Positions 18,324 to 30,229 are shown, numbered from the stretch's first letter. The stretch: 64,000 nt of DNA from Opitutaceae bacterium (GCA_014879845.1 JACSRI010000119.1:26983-90982), one strand, 5' to 3'. Made by a program: numbers and translations. The notes: generated by a model from the letters alone, not told the origin.

Positions 18324-18469
18324 GACGGAGAGGATGTTCGAAAAACGTGGTGGCGCGAGGGCGATTCGTCCCTGCGGGTGGCGCCGACACCCGTTTCTGT
18401 TAAAGTCGGGCGGGGTTTTGGCCGGAGAAAGACTGAGTAAATGCACCGGTCCCCCGGACACCCAAGCGC

Positions 18470-19606
18470 ATGTTAACCACCACGATCAGCGACACCGCCC
18501 AATGGTCGGGCCCTGGCGCGCGGACGTGGCGTTGGCGCGAGTTCCGGCTCGGGCGGTTCCTGCTCTCGCTTGTGATCCCGCCGCGCGGCCAGAAGGTGCT
18601 GCCCACCGCCGCCGGCGTCGCGATGATCGTGATCGCCCTGGCCATCGGCCTCGCGGCCTACAACACCTCGAGCAACATCCTGTTCATCGCGTTCTCGCTG
18701 CTGCTCTCGACGCTCGTGGTCAGCGGCATCCTTTCGTGGATGAATTTCGGGCGCACGGCCTGGCGCATGACCCTGCAGCCGCCGCTGCGTGCGGGCCAAC
18801 AGGCCGTGCTCAATCTCGAGGTGCACAATCACAAGCGCTTCCTGCCGACCTACTGCCTCAACTTCGACCTCAGGGCCTCGAGCGGCGACACCGGCCGGCT
18901 CGTGCTCCGCCAGCGACTCGATCCCGGCGAGACGCGCAAGATGGAGTGGGCGTTTCGACCGCGCCGGCGCGGTCGCGAGATGGTCGAGATGACCGGCGTG
19001 AACTCGAAGTTCCCCTTCGGATTTTTGCACAAGCATTTCGGCGGACGCGTGGCCCGCGAAGTCTATGTGTGGCCGGCGCGCATCGTGTATCAGATCATGA
19101 TGGACGCGTCCGGCACGGCCGAGACGGTGGGCGAGACGGTGCCGCGGCCCGGGCATGGCACGGAGTTCATGAGCGTGCGCCGCTACCAGTCCGGGGACTC
19201 ACATCGGCACATCCACTGGAAGGCGAGTGCCCGCCAGCGCAAGCTCATGGTCAAGCAGCTCCTCGCCGAGAACCAGCGCGGGTACTTTCTCTTCATCGAG
19301 ACGCCGCTGGTCGTGTGGGAAAACCCGGCGCAGTTCGAGCAGATGTGCAGCCTCGCGGCCTCGATGGCCGAGGACCTCTTCCGCCAGGGCCAGCTCGTCG
19401 GCGCCGTGATCAACGACGGCGCCCCGATCCTCACGCGCCGCGTGTCCGACCTGGAACTGCTCCTCGACCAGCTCGCCGTGGTCGAGCCGGTGGAACACTT
19501 CGGGGGCGGGCGCCTGCTGCCCCTGCGCAACGTCATCACCTTCGAGCCCGGGCGACCGGACGGAGTCCATGCGATTCTTCGCGGTAGAAAAGCAGCCTCA
19601 GCTTAG
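18470..19606 (+). CDS. DUF58 domain protein
   Basis: 378 aa from ATG 18470 (MLTTTISDTAQWSG). Two hydrophobic helices (about 48-90) anchor it in the membrane. The C-terminal cytoplasmic part carries the DUF58 signature FMSVRRYQSGDSHRHIHWKASARQ and a VWA-like remnant. DUF58 proteins form a conserved module with MoxR AAA+ ATPases and transglutaminase-like membrane proteins. Its end overlaps the next gene by 38 bp, so coupling is tight. The role is unclear; the module is linked to envelope and stress functions in several bacteria. Confidence 0.9.
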   Translation: MLTTTISDTAQWSGPGARTWRWREFRLGRFLLSLVIPPRGQKVLPTAAGVAMIVIALAIGLAAYNTSSNILFIAFSLLLSTLVVSGILSWMNFGRTAWRMTLQPPLRAGQQAVLNLEVHNHKRFLPTYCLNFDLRASSGDTGRLVLRQRLDPGETRKMEWAFRPRRRGREMVEMTGVNSKFPFGFLHKHFGGRVAREVYVWPARIVYQIMMDASGTAETVGETVPRPGHGTEFMSVRRYQSGDSHRHIHWKASARQRKLMVKQLLAENQRGYFLFIETPLVVWENPAQFEQMCSLAASMAEDLFRQGQLVGAVINDGAPILTRRVSDLELLLDQLAVVEPVEHFGGGRLLPLRNVITFEPGRPDGVHAILRGRKAASA

Positions 19607-21866
19607 CCTCGAGGAGCTGTGCCACGTCCGGTGGCTGCTGGGCGGGCTGCTGGCCCTGCTCTCGGTCTGGACGTTGTTCCACCTGGAGGTCTCGATCTGG
19701 CCGTTCGCCGCCGTCGCGACCGTCACGATCGTGGGCGTGATGCTGCACCCGGCGCTGCCCGGCAAGGTGCCGCGCCTGGTCTGGAGGCTGCTCGTCCCGC
19801 TCATCGTCGTGGTGTTCGTGGTCGACGTGCTCAGCAACGAGATCGTGCTCTCACTCGTGCGCCTCAACACCATGCTGGTGTTGTATCGAGCCGTTTCCTA
19901 CCGCGAGCGCCGCGACGACCTGCAGCTGATCGCGCTCAGCCTTTTCCTCGCCGTGCTCACCGGTGTGCTCACGGTCTCGATCGTGTTCGTGGTGCAGATC
20001 CTCCTGTTCACCGCCGTCGGGATGGTGCTGCTCTTCGTCATCAATGTCGTCGACGACGCCCTCGCGGGCGCGCCTGTCTCCACGGTGCGGTGGGTCCGCA
20101 TCCCGCGCCGCCGGCTGCTGCTGCGCCTGCGGCAGGCGGCGGACGTGCGCGTGGTCGTGCTCGCGGGCGGGCTGTTTGCCGCGGTGGTGCTCGTGACCGC
20201 GCTCATCTTCCTCGCCGTGCCGCGGTTCGAGGTGAGCAATCCGATCAACTTCCTCGCGCTCAATCGCAAGAGCAGCCTGACGGGATTCTCGGAGAACGTC
20301 GCGCTGGGCGAGGTGACCGACATCCAGACTGACGACGGCGTGGCCATGCGCGTCGATGTCCGCGCCGGCGCCGTGGTGCCCGAGGAACCCTACTGGCGCA
20401 TGGTTGCCCTGGATGAGTATTCCGCGGGCGCGTTCCGGATGTCGCCGTCGGCGCGCAGCGCGTCGGGTGACCGGGCGCTGCCTTATCTCGACCTCGCGCC
20501 GATGCAGCAGCCGGTCGGCGACCGCGACGGCCGGCCGCGCGAGAACGGCCGCATTGTCATCTTCCTCGAGCCCGGCGTCAGTCGCTACCTGCCGCAGCCG
20601 GGCGGCTTCTCGGAGATCCAGTTCCGGGAGACGCAGGAGATCATCCCGAACGACGTGCTGCGCGTCTACGCGATGCGCGAGGCCAGCGCGGGCCTGCTCA
20701 GCTACCAGATCGAGGGTGCGGACTTCGGCGGCGTCATCCCCGATCCGTTCTTCGCGCAGGAGCGCACGCGCGCGGCCACGCCCTCCGGCCGGAGGGCGGC
20801 GCCGCGCGGCGGATCACTCAGCCTGGGCGGTGCCGGCCTCGAGCCGGCGGCGCGTGGTGGTGTGGCCTATCCGCACACGACGCTTGCGCTGCCGGAGGCG
20901 CCGGAAGCGCGCGAGTACCTCGCCGGCATCGTGGCCGAGATCACCGGCGGTCGCGAGGTCGGCGCACAGGAGTTCGCCCGCCTGGCCTGCGTGTATCTGG
21001 ATCGTCGGCACAGCTATTCGAGGCAGGTGCGCCTGCCGCCGGTCGAAGGGACGCGTATCGAGGACCCGGTGATCCGCTGGCTGCAGGCGGGGGCCGGCGG
21101 GCACTGCGAGTTTTTCGCCGCCGCCTTCACCCTGCTCGGACGCGCGGCCGGCCACCCCGTGCGCGTGATCGCGGGCTTCAAGGGCGGCACCTGGAACGGG
21201 TACGAGAACTACTTCATGGTCCGCCACGCCCACGCCCACGCGTGGTGTGAGATCTACGACGGCGCCGGGGCGTGGTTGCGCGTCGATCCCACCCCCGGGG
21301 CGGGCGGCATCGGCACTCAGTCCGAGCCGCTGAACCAGGCCCAGGTCGCGCTCGCCTCCGACCGCAGCACCAGCGCCTACCTCGACAGCCTGCGCATGAT
21401 CTGGTACCGGCGCATTGTCAATTTCGACCAGCGCAGCCAGCAGGGCGTGATCAGCTCGCTGCGCACAGTGGGCCGCACCGCGCGGGTCTGGAGCGAGGCG
21501 GTCGTCCAGGTGGTGCGCGAACAGTATGCCGCGTGGCAGAAAGCGCCTCTTTCGTTCGCGAGCAAGGGCGACATCCTCGTCTTGTCGATCGTCCTCTTCC
21601 TTGTCGCCGTCCTCCTCAAGCGCCTCGGCCTGGGCAAGAGCGACGTCCTCGAGTGGTTCCAGCGCGGGCAGATGTCGACGCGGCGTCGAGCCGGCCTGCT
21701 CCTGCAACGGCTCGAGGCGCGCGTCGCCCGTCCGCCGCGGCGCCGCTCGTGGGACGAGGAGCGCGCACTCGAGCTGGCCGGCCAGCTCATGATCATCCGC
21801 TTCGGCCGGGTCGAGACCTGGCCCGAGCCCTTGAAAACCTTCCGGGCTGTGCGACGCATCCTGTGA
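19569..21866 (+). CDS. TgpA-like transglutaminase-domain membrane protein
   Basis: 765 aa from ATG 19569 (MRFFAVEKQPQLSLEE). An N-terminal block of about six membrane helices (20-215; TgpA_N/DUF3488 type) is followed by an extracytoplasmic part with a transglutaminase-like fold. The catalytic triad is intact: Cys513 in GAGGHCEFFAAAF, His557 in HAHAHAWCEIYDG and Asp573 in LRVDPTPG. Another helix at about 674-690 returns it to the membrane before a basic tail. Relatives act on peptides or the cell wall in the periplasm. It lies between DUF58 and moxR genes. Confidence 0.92.
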   Translation: MRFFAVEKQPQLSLEELCHVRWLLGGLLALLSVWTLFHLEVSIWPFAAVATVTIVGVMLHPALPGKVPRLVWRLLVPLIVVVFVVDVLSNEIVLSLVRLNTMLVLYRAVSYRERRDDLQLIALSLFLAVLTGVLTVSIVFVVQILLFTAVGMVLLFVINVVDDALAGAPVSTVRWVRIPRRRLLLRLRQAADVRVVVLAGGLFAAVVLVTALIFLAVPRFEVSNPINFLALNRKSSLTGFSENVALGEVTDIQTDDGVAMRVDVRAGAVVPEEPYWRMVALDEYSAGAFRMSPSARSASGDRALPYLDLAPMQQPVGDRDGRPRENGRIVIFLEPGVSRYLPQPGGFSEIQFRETQEIIPNDVLRVYAMREASAGLLSYQIEGADFGGVIPDPFFAQERTRAATPSGRRAAPRGGSLSLGGAGLEPAARGGVAYPHTTLALPEAPEAREYLAGIVAEITGGREVGAQEFARLACVYLDRRHSYSRQVRLPPVEGTRIEDPVIRWLQAGAGGHCEFFAAAFTLLGRAAGHPVRVIAGFKGGTWNGYENYFMVRHAHAHAWCEIYDGAGAWLRVDPTPGAGGIGTQSEPLNQAQVALASDRSTSAYLDSLRMIWYRRIVNFDQRSQQGVISSLRTVGRTARVWSEAVVQVVREQYAAWQKAPLSFASKGDILVLSIVLFLVAVLLKRLGLGKSDVLEWFQRGQMSTRRRAGLLLQRLEARVARPPRRRSWDEERALELAGQLMIIRFGRVETWPEPLKTFRAVRRIL

Positions 21867-22001
21867 CCGGACCGCGCCCGAGCCCGGCGGTGAGGATTGT
21901 CCTTCGGTCCCCCGGCCCGACGTCGATTTATCCACCAAATACCACCACGCGATGCGCTCCCGCCACCATGTCTCTCCCCAGGCCGACTGGAGATCGAACC
22001 G

Positions 22002-22973
22002 ATGAGTGACTTCGTCCAAGCCACCCATGTCGCCGAGGCCAAGTCCGCGATGGAGCGGCTCAAGGGCAGCATCCGCCAGTACGTCCGCGGCAAGGACGAC
22101 GTCATCGACAAGGTCATCACCTGCCTGCTCGCCTCGGGCCACGTGCTCATCGAGGACCTGCCGGGCGTGGGCAAGACCACGCTCGCCTACTGCGTGGCCA
22201 AGTCGATCGACCTTTCCTTCAAGCGCATCCAGTTCACCAGCGACCTGCTGCCGACCGACGTCACGGGCATCTCGATCTATGACGAGAAGACGCAGGAGTT
22301 CATCTTCAAGCCCGGTCCGGTCTTCGCCAACATCGTGCTGGCCGATGAGATCAACCGCGCGACGCCCAAGACCCAGTCCTCGCTGCTCGAGGTGATGGAC
22401 CGCGGCAAGGTCTCGGTCGACGGCCGCACCGAGACCGTGGGAGCGCCGTTCATGGTCTTCGCCACGCAGAACCCGGTCGACTACGAGGGCACCTTCCCGC
22501 TGCCCGAGAGCCAGATGGACCGCTTCCTCATGCGCCTGCAGATGGGCTACCCCGAGGCGGCCGACGAGATCGAGATCCTCAAGGGGGCGCGGCACAACTA
22601 CGACAGCTTCGCCCTTTCGCCCGTCGTCTCGGCGCGCGAGGTCTCGCGTATCCAGCAGATCGTGCCGCAGGTCTTCGTCGAGGACAGCGTGCTCGACTAC
22701 ATGCTCAAGATCGTGGCCGCGACGCGCACGGAGAGCGAGTTCAAGGCCGGCATCAGCGTGCGCGGCTGCCTCGCGCTCAAGCTCGCCGCCCAGGCCACCG
22801 CTTTGCTCTGCGGCCGTGACTTTGTCGTGCCCGACGACGTCACCCGCATCGTGCACGAGGTGCTCGTGCACCGCCTGAGTCTGCGGCGTGCCTTTACCGA
22901 TACGCTGGAGGAGCGCCGCGTCGTCACGGCGATCCTGCGCCGCATCATTGCGGCGATTCCCGAGCCAGTCTGA
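22002..22973 (+). CDS. moxR: MoxR-family AAA+ ATPase
   Basis: 323 aa from ATG 22002 ([17 protein letters not shown]), with a Shine-Dalgarno-like GGAG about 10 bp upstream. Walker A is [13 protein letters not shown] and Walker B is [15 protein letters not shown], with sensor 1 in [18 protein letters not shown] and the lid domain later. MoxR ATPases act as chaperones that assemble or activate partner complexes, typically VWA or DUF58 proteins encoded beside them. Here moxR is last in the operon; in many genomes it comes first. A hairpin begins inside its stop codon. Confidence 0.95.
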   Translation: MSDFVQATHVAEAKSAMERLKGSIRQYVRGKDDVIDKVITCLLASGHVLIEDLPGVGKTTLAYCVAKSIDLSFKRIQFTSDLLPTDVTGISIYDEKTQEFIFKPGPVFANIVLADEINRATPKTQSSLLEVMDRGKVSVDGRTETVGAPFMVFATQNPVDYEGTFPLPESQMDRFLMRLQMGYPEAADEIEILKGARHNYDSFALSPVVSAREVSRIQQIVPQVFVEDSVLDYMLKIVAATRTESEFKAGISVRGCLALKLAAQATALLCGRDFVVPDDVTRIVHEVLVHRLSLRRAFTDTLEERRVVTAILRRIIAAIPEPV

Positions 22974-22991
22974 GCCGAAGGCTCAGACTGG
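22965..22991 (+). terminator. hairpin overlapping the moxR stop codon
   Basis: A 12-bp perfect stem, CCAGTCTGAGCC with GGCTCAGACTGG, has a 3-nt loop and includes the TGA of moxR. No T-run follows, so it is a weak or factor-dependent terminator, or an mRNA end-stabiliser. Confidence 0.5.
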
Positions 22992-22997
22992 AAGGAT

Positions 22998-23075
22998 CAA
23001 GGATCAGGTATCGAGTGACAAGGGACAGCCGCGGCGGAGCCGCGGACTCCCTTGGCACTTGCGACTTGATCCTTG
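22998..23075. repeat. long imperfect inverted repeat between convergent moxR and gyrA
   Basis: Nested helices pair 22998-23008 with 23065-23075, 23014-23024 with 23049-23059, and 23029-23035 with 23039-23045 around a GGA loop. Small internal mismatches interrupt the stem. The flanks repeat words such as CAAGGATCA and ACTTG. It could be a bidirectional terminator or an intergenic mobile repeat. Confidence 0.55.
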
Positions 23076-23105
23076 GAACTTGCGACGAACCGCCGCGTCC
23101 GTCGC

Positions 23106-25628
23106 TCAGCCCCGGATGTCCGGCGTGTCGGTCGGAGTCTCTGCGGCCGGCGACTCGTCGCCGCCGCCTTCCTCGTCCTTGACCTCCACCACGCGGGCCA
23201 GGCCGAGCAGCTTGTCGCCCTCGGCGAGGTCGATGAGCTTCACGCCCTTGGCGCCGCGGCCGGTCTCGCGGATGTCATGCACCGGGCAGCGGACGCTCTG
23301 GCCCTTGGCCGTGAGCAGCATGATCTCGTCGTCGTCGCGCACGCTGAGCGCGCCGGCGAGCTTGACCGAGCCGTCCTCCGGCAGGTCGATGGCCCACACG
23401 CCGGAGGCGCCGCGGTTGACGAGGCGGTAGTCCTCGAAGCGCGTGCGCACGCCCAGGCCGGCCTCGCTCGCGACGAGGAAGAGCGCGGCGTGGTCGACGA
23501 CCTCGATGCATTGCACGAAGTCGCTCTCGAGCTTGAAGCGCATGCCGGTGACGCCGGCGGTGGCGCGACCCGTGGCGCGGAAGAGTTCCTCGCCGGTCTC
23601 GGGGTCGCGCTCGCGGAAGCGCACGGCCAGGCCCTGGTTCGAGACGAGGATCAACTCGTCGCTACCGGTCGTCAGCACCGTGCCGATCACCGTGTCGCCT
23701 TCGTCGAGGTTGATGCCGATGAGGCCGCCTTCGCGCGTGGCGTTGGCGTAATCGGCGAGGGCGCTCTTCTTGATCACGCCGCGCTTGGTCGCCATGACGA
23801 GGAAACGATCCTCCGAGAACTCCTTGATGCAGATCATCGCGGCGAGCTTCTCGCCGTCGGTCAGGCGCAGGAAGCTGGTCACCGACTTGCCCTTGGCCGT
23901 GCGTGCACCCTCGGGGATCTCGTAGACCTTCTTCGCGTGGCACTGGCCGGTGCTGGTGAGGAAGAGGATGGAATCGTGCGTCTCGGCGGTGAAGAGGCGC
24001 TCGATGAAGTCCTCCTCGTAGGTGTCGCCGCCGATGATGCCCTTGCCGCCGCGGCGCTGTGCGCGGTACTCGGCCACGGGGGTGCGCTTGATCATGCCGG
24101 CGTGGGTCACCGTGATGATGCAGCCCTCGTTGGCCACGATGTCCTCCATGCGAAATTCGCCCTCGAGCGGGACGATCTCGCAGCGGCGCGGCGAGCTGTA
24201 CTTCGCGGCGCATTCGAGCAGCTCCTTCTTGATCAGGGCGCGCAGGAGCGCGTCGCTCCCGAGGATGGCGCGCAGCTCCTCGATCAGGCGGATGAGCTCG
24301 AGGTACTCCTGCTCGATCTTGTCGCGTTCCAGGCCGGTCAGCTGGTAGAGGCGCAGGTCGAGGATCGCGTTGGTCTGGATCTCGGAGAGCGGGTAGCGCG
24401 CCATCAGCTTCTCGCGCGCCTCGTCGCGGTTGGCCGACGAGCGGATGATGCGCACGAAGTCGTCGAGGTTATCGAGGGCGATCTTGTAGCCCTCGAGGAT
24501 GTGCGCGCGCTCCTCGGCCTTGCGCAGGCGGTAGGCGGTGCGCCGATACAGCACTTCGCGGCGGTGATCGACGTAGCATTCGATCAGCTCCTTGATGTTC
24601 ATCTGCTTCGGCCGCTTCTTGTCGATCGCGAGCAGCGTCACGCCGAAGGAACTCTCGAGCGCGGTCTTCTGGTAGAGCTGGTTGAGCACGACCTTGGCCG
24701 GCTCGCCGCGCTTGAGCTCGATGACGATGCGCGTGTTCTCGTCGGACTCGTCACGCACGTCGCGGATGCCATCGATCTCCTTGTCCGTGACGAGCTCGGC
24801 GATGCGCGAGACGAGGGTGGCGCGGTTGACGTTGTACGGGATCGTGGTGATCACGATCTGCTCGCCGCCGTTCTTCATCTCCTCGGTGTGCGCGGTGCCG
24901 CGCATCTTCACGATGCCACGGCCCGTGCGCAGGTACGAGTCGATGCCGGCGATGCCGACGATCTGGCCGCCGGTGGGGAAGTCCGGGCCCTTGATCAGGC
25001 GGCAGACGTCGTCGAGCGAGGTGTCGGGATTGTCGAGGACGGCAACCGAAGCGGCGATGATCTCGTCGAGATTGTGCGGCGGGATGTTCGTCGCCATGCC
25101 GACCGCGATGCCGGTCGAGCCGTTCATCAGCAGGTTCGGCAGCGCCGACGGGAGCACGGTGGGCTCGGTCGTGCTCTCCTTGTAGTTGGGTGCGAAGTCG
25201 ACCGTCTCCTCGTCGATGTCCTTGAGCAGTTCCTCGGCGATGGCGGTGAGGCGCGCCTCGGTGTAGCGGTAGGCGGCGGGCGGGTCGCCGTCGACCGAGC
25301 CGAAATTGCCCTGCGGGTCGATGAGCGGGTAGCGCACGACCCAGTTCTGCGCCAGGCGCACGAGCGTGTCGTAGACCGACGAGTCGCCGTGCGGGTGGTA
25401 GTTTTTCAGCACCTCACCGACCACGCCGGCGCACTTGTCGAACGCGCGGTTGTGCAGCAGGCCCTCGCGCAGCATGGCGTAGAGAACGCGGCGCTGCACG
25501 GGCTTGAGGCCATCGCGCGCGTCCGGCAGCGCGCGCGAGATGATGACCGACATCGAATAATCGATGTAGGCCGTCTGCATGATCTCGGTGATGTTGGCCG
25601 GGGAGACTTTTTCGGAAGGCGAGGACAC
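23106..25628 (-). CDS. gyrA: DNA gyrase subunit A
   Basis: 840 aa from a GTG at 25628 (SSPSEKVSPANITEIM). The active-site tyrosine is Tyr122 in AAYRYTEARL, in the same position as E. coli. The quinolone-resistance region reads YHPHGDSSVYD, so Ser83 and Asp87 are the susceptible-type residues. Position 84 is Ser where E. coli has Ala. The GyrA box YRAQRRGGKG shows this is gyrase and not topoisomerase IV. The six-bladed C-terminal DNA-wrapping domain ends in a short acidic tail (DEEGGGDE), as in E. coli. It follows gyrB by 44 bp. Confidence 0.97.
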   Translation of the reverse strand: MSSPSEKVSPANITEIMQTAYIDYSMSVIISRALPDARDGLKPVQRRVLYAMLREGLLHNRAFDKCAGVVGEVLKNYHPHGDSSVYDTLVRLAQNWVVRYPLIDPQGNFGSVDGDPPAAYRYTEARLTAIAEELLKDIDEETVDFAPNYKESTTEPTVLPSALPNLLMNGSTGIAVGMATNIPPHNLDEIIAASVAVLDNPDTSLDDVCRLIKGPDFPTGGQIVGIAGIDSYLRTGRGIVKMRGTAHTEEMKNGGEQIVITTIPYNVNRATLVSRIAELVTDKEIDGIRDVRDESDENTRIVIELKRGEPAKVVLNQLYQKTALESSFGVTLLAIDKKRPKQMNIKELIECYVDHRREVLYRRTAYRLRKAEERAHILEGYKIALDNLDDFVRIIRSSANRDEAREKLMARYPLSEIQTNAILDLRLYQLTGLERDKIEQEYLELIRLIEELRAILGSDALLRALIKKELLECAAKYSSPRRCEIVPLEGEFRMEDIVANEGCIITVTHAGMIKRTPVAEYRAQRRGGKGIIGGDTYEEDFIERLFTAETHDSILFLTSTGQCHAKKVYEIPEGARTAKGKSVTSFLRLTDGEKLAAMICIKEFSEDRFLVMATKRGVIKKSALADYANATREGGLIGINLDEGDTVIGTVLTTGSDELILVSNQGLAVRFRERDPETGEELFRATGRATAGVTGMRFKLESDFVQCIEVVDHAALFLVASEAGLGVRTRFEDYRLVNRGASGVWAIDLPEDGSVKLAGALSVRDDDEIMLLTAKGQSVRCPVHDIRETGRGAKGVKLIDLAEGDKLLGLARVVEVKDEEGGGDESPAAETPTDTPDIRG

Positions 25629-25672
25629 GGAGGAGAAAAGGGTCTGAGGAGAGGGTGGTGCGGTGCGCCGGA

Positions 25673-28258
<2,586 letters not shown>

Positions 28259-28330
28259 TCACAACCCCATTTTCCATGAAACTCAATTTTTGGTTGGCAA
28301 CCTAAGATTAGCGTGTAAGCCCCTGTCCTC

Positions 28331-28744
28331 GTGAAGCTTTCGGTGAAGGTCGAATACGCCTGTCGGGTCCTGGCCCAGCTCGCGCGCATGCACGGCTCGG
28401 GCGAGCTCGCGCACATCGAAAAGCTGGCCAAGGTCGAAGCCGTTCCGGCCAATTATCTGGTGCAGATTTTGAGTGAGCTGCGCACGGGTGGCCTGATCGT
28501 GAGCCGGCGCGGCAAGCAGGGGGGGTACGCTCTCTCGCGCACCCCGGAAGCGATCTCGGTCTACGAGATCGTGAGCCTCATCGACGGTGGCTTTTTCGAA
28601 CTCAACGGGTCGCCCGCCGGATTCTCCGGCCGCCGTGTGCATCAGGTCTGGCAGGATTTGCGGCGCGCTTTCGAGGAGCGTGCGAAGGCCGTCACGCTCG
28701 ACCAACTCGTGGGCAAGGGCGGCGAGGAGATGTATTACATTTAG
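28331..28744 (+). CDS. Rrf2-family transcriptional regulator without Fe-S cysteines
   Basis: 137 aa from GTG 28331 (KLSVKVEYACRVLAQLA). The Rrf2 winged helix-turn-helix is clear: LAKVEAVPANYLVQILSELRTGGLIVSRRGKQGGYALSR. The only cysteine is at about residue 11, so the three-Cys cluster that binds Fe-S in IscR, NsrR and RsrR is absent. It therefore resembles cofactor-free members such as CymR, which sense through partner proteins. It is divergent from gyrB; GGTTG-G-CAACC at 28292-28302 lies 28 bp upstream and could be its operator (weak). The target regulon is unknown. Confidence 0.88.
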   Translation: MKLSVKVEYACRVLAQLARMHGSGELAHIEKLAKVEAVPANYLVQILSELRTGGLIVSRRGKQGGYALSRTPEAISVYEIVSLIDGGFFELNGSPAGFSGRRVHQVWQDLRRAFEERAKAVTLDQLVGKGGEEMYYI

Positions 28745-28865
28745 GGCGCGGGGCGATGGCCGATAGGCCATGGGCCGCCGGCGGAGACGCGCGACGCCGC
28801 CGGGGCAGGGGACTTTCTGGGGTTGAGGCTTGGCACTGAAGACGTGCCCGCGAAGCTAGCGGGTC

Positions 28866-29573
28866 ATGCTCCCCGAAAGACTGCAGGCGTTGTTGATTCT
28901 CCAGGATCGCGATCAGCGACGCGTGCAACTCGAGAAGGCCCTCACCCAGGTGCCGCGTGAGCGTGCGACGGTCGAATCCAGGATCGCCGCGCACAAGACC
29001 GCGATCGACGCCGCGAAAAAGGCCGTCACCGATCTCGAGCTGAAACGCAAGGAAATCGAGGCCACGCTCCAGGGGTTCGAGGAGCAGATCCGCAAGTATC
29101 GCAGCCAGCAGATGCTCGTGAAAAAGAACGACGAGTATCAGGCGCTCACCCGCGAGATCGAGCTGACCACGGCCAAGATCGGCGAGACCGAGGAGGCCGA
29201 GATCAAGGTCCTCTACGATCTCGACACCGAGAAGGAGAAGACCAAAGCCGCCGAAAAGGCGGTCCGGGCCGAGATCGCGGCCGAGGAAGCCCAGCTGGGC
29301 CGGCTTGCCGAGCGCGAGAAGCAGGCACGTGACGATCTCGCGGGTGCCGTCGCCGAGGTGGACAAGGCGCGGAGCGCCGTCCAGGCGGAGTTGCTGCCGC
29401 GCTACGACCGCCTGGCCAAGACCGCCGGGCTGCCCGTCGTCGTGGCCCTGCACGCCGGCAAATGCGGCGGCTGCCACCTCAAGGTGTCCAACGGCGTCGA
29501 GACCGAGGCGCGCAAGGGCAGTGAGATCGTCTGCTGCGACAACTGCGGGCGCATCCTCTACTTCCAGGCCTGA
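28866..29573 (+). CDS. coiled-coil protein with C4-type zinc ribbon
   Basis: 235 aa from ATG 28866 (MLPERLQALLILQDRD). About 180 residues of heptad-rich, Lys/Glu-rich coiled coil come first (QLEKALTQVPRERATVES to AELLPRYDRLAKTAG). They are followed by a C-terminal zinc ribbon with CGGC and CDNC pairs in KCGGCHLKVSNG and VCCDNCGRIL. This is the widespread zf-RING_7-type family, related to chlamydial CdsZ. In many genomes it lies just upstream of rnpB, as it does here. The cellular role is not established. Confidence 0.9.
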   Translation: MLPERLQALLILQDRDQRRVQLEKALTQVPRERATVESRIAAHKTAIDAAKKAVTDLELKRKEIEATLQGFEEQIRKYRSQQMLVKKNDEYQALTREIELTTAKIGETEEAEIKVLYDLDTEKEKTKAAEKAVRAEIAAEEAQLGRLAEREKQARDDLAGAVAEVDKARSAVQAELLPRYDRLAKTAGLPVVVALHAGKCGGCHLKVSNGVETEARKGSEIVCCDNCGRILYFQA

Positions 29574-29680
29574 TCGGGCGTGGGCCGGGGCCGCGCACCG
29601 TGGTCGGCCCACCACGCGCCTTCGCGGGCCGGACGAAAGCCGGCATTGCGCGCGCCGCGCGAATATGCGACGGTACCCAT

Positions 29681-30142
29681 CTGGCTTCGGAGGCGGGCGT
29701 TCGCCCGCATGTTCTTTGACCGGTCCCGCCTCGGCGGGAACGGCGGATGTGCCGGGAGGAAAGTCCGGACACCGCAGGGCACGACTCCCTTCGCAAGGAG
29801 GGGCGCGCCGGGCCATATCCCGGTGCGACGGACAGTGTCACAGAAAACAAACTGCCATGCGCCGCCGTGCGGTTCGCCGTATGCGCGGCGTGCGGTGAGG
29901 GTGAAAAGGTGGGGTAAGAGCCCACCGCGCCGGCAGTGATGGCGGCGGCACGAAAAACCCAGTCGGGTGCAAGGCAAAATAGGGGACGGAGCGGCCCGCT
30001 CATTCGTCCCGGGTATGTCGCACGCGATTCCGCCACGGTGGGGTCGCGGCACGCGCCTCGCGCGCGGAGCAGAGAAATGAACGTCACGCGTCGGTCGTGA
30101 GGCCGGCGCGCACAGAATCCGGCTTACAGCCTCCGAAGCCAG
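29681..30142 (+). ncRNA. rnpB: RNase P RNA (bacterial class A)
   Basis: The catalytic RNA of RNase P, which trims pre-tRNA 5' ends. The 5' arm of P1 (29681-29694, CTGGCTTCGGAGGC) pairs perfectly with the 3' end (30129-30142). The universally conserved blocks are in order: GAGGAAAGTCCGGAC at 29756-29770 (P4 5' half), CAGAAAACAAA near 29841, GGTAAGAGCCCACCG at 29913-29927, and ACAGAATCCGGCTTA at 30112-30126. At about 462 nt it is longer than the E. coli RNA (377 nt), because the P12 and distal helices are extended. Spurious short reading frames cross it. Confidence 0.95.
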
Positions 30143-30145
30143 GCC

Positions 30146-30169
30146 ATCACGGCCCCACCGGGCCGTGAT
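30146..30169 (+). terminator. hairpin after rnpB
   Basis: A perfect 10-bp stem ATCACGGCCC with GGGCCGTGAT has a CACC loop and begins four bases after the rnpB 3' end. There is no strong T-run, so it may terminate or define the RNA 3' end. Confidence 0.65.
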
Positions 30170-30229
30170 CGTCTCACCAGCTTCTTGCCTGGCTAGAAGC
30201 GAGAGATGGGCGCGCGGCGCCCCGCGTCG

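Noticed and set aside
23106..25628. Ser at GyrA position 84 as a quinolone-resistance mutation
   Set aside because: Ser83 and Asp87 are susceptible-type, and Ser84 may be a lineage residue; resistance cannot be claimed.
29479..30087. Short open frames inside the rnpB region
   Set aside because: Conserved RNase P RNA blocks and the P1 pairing explain the sequence; the frames lack protein features.
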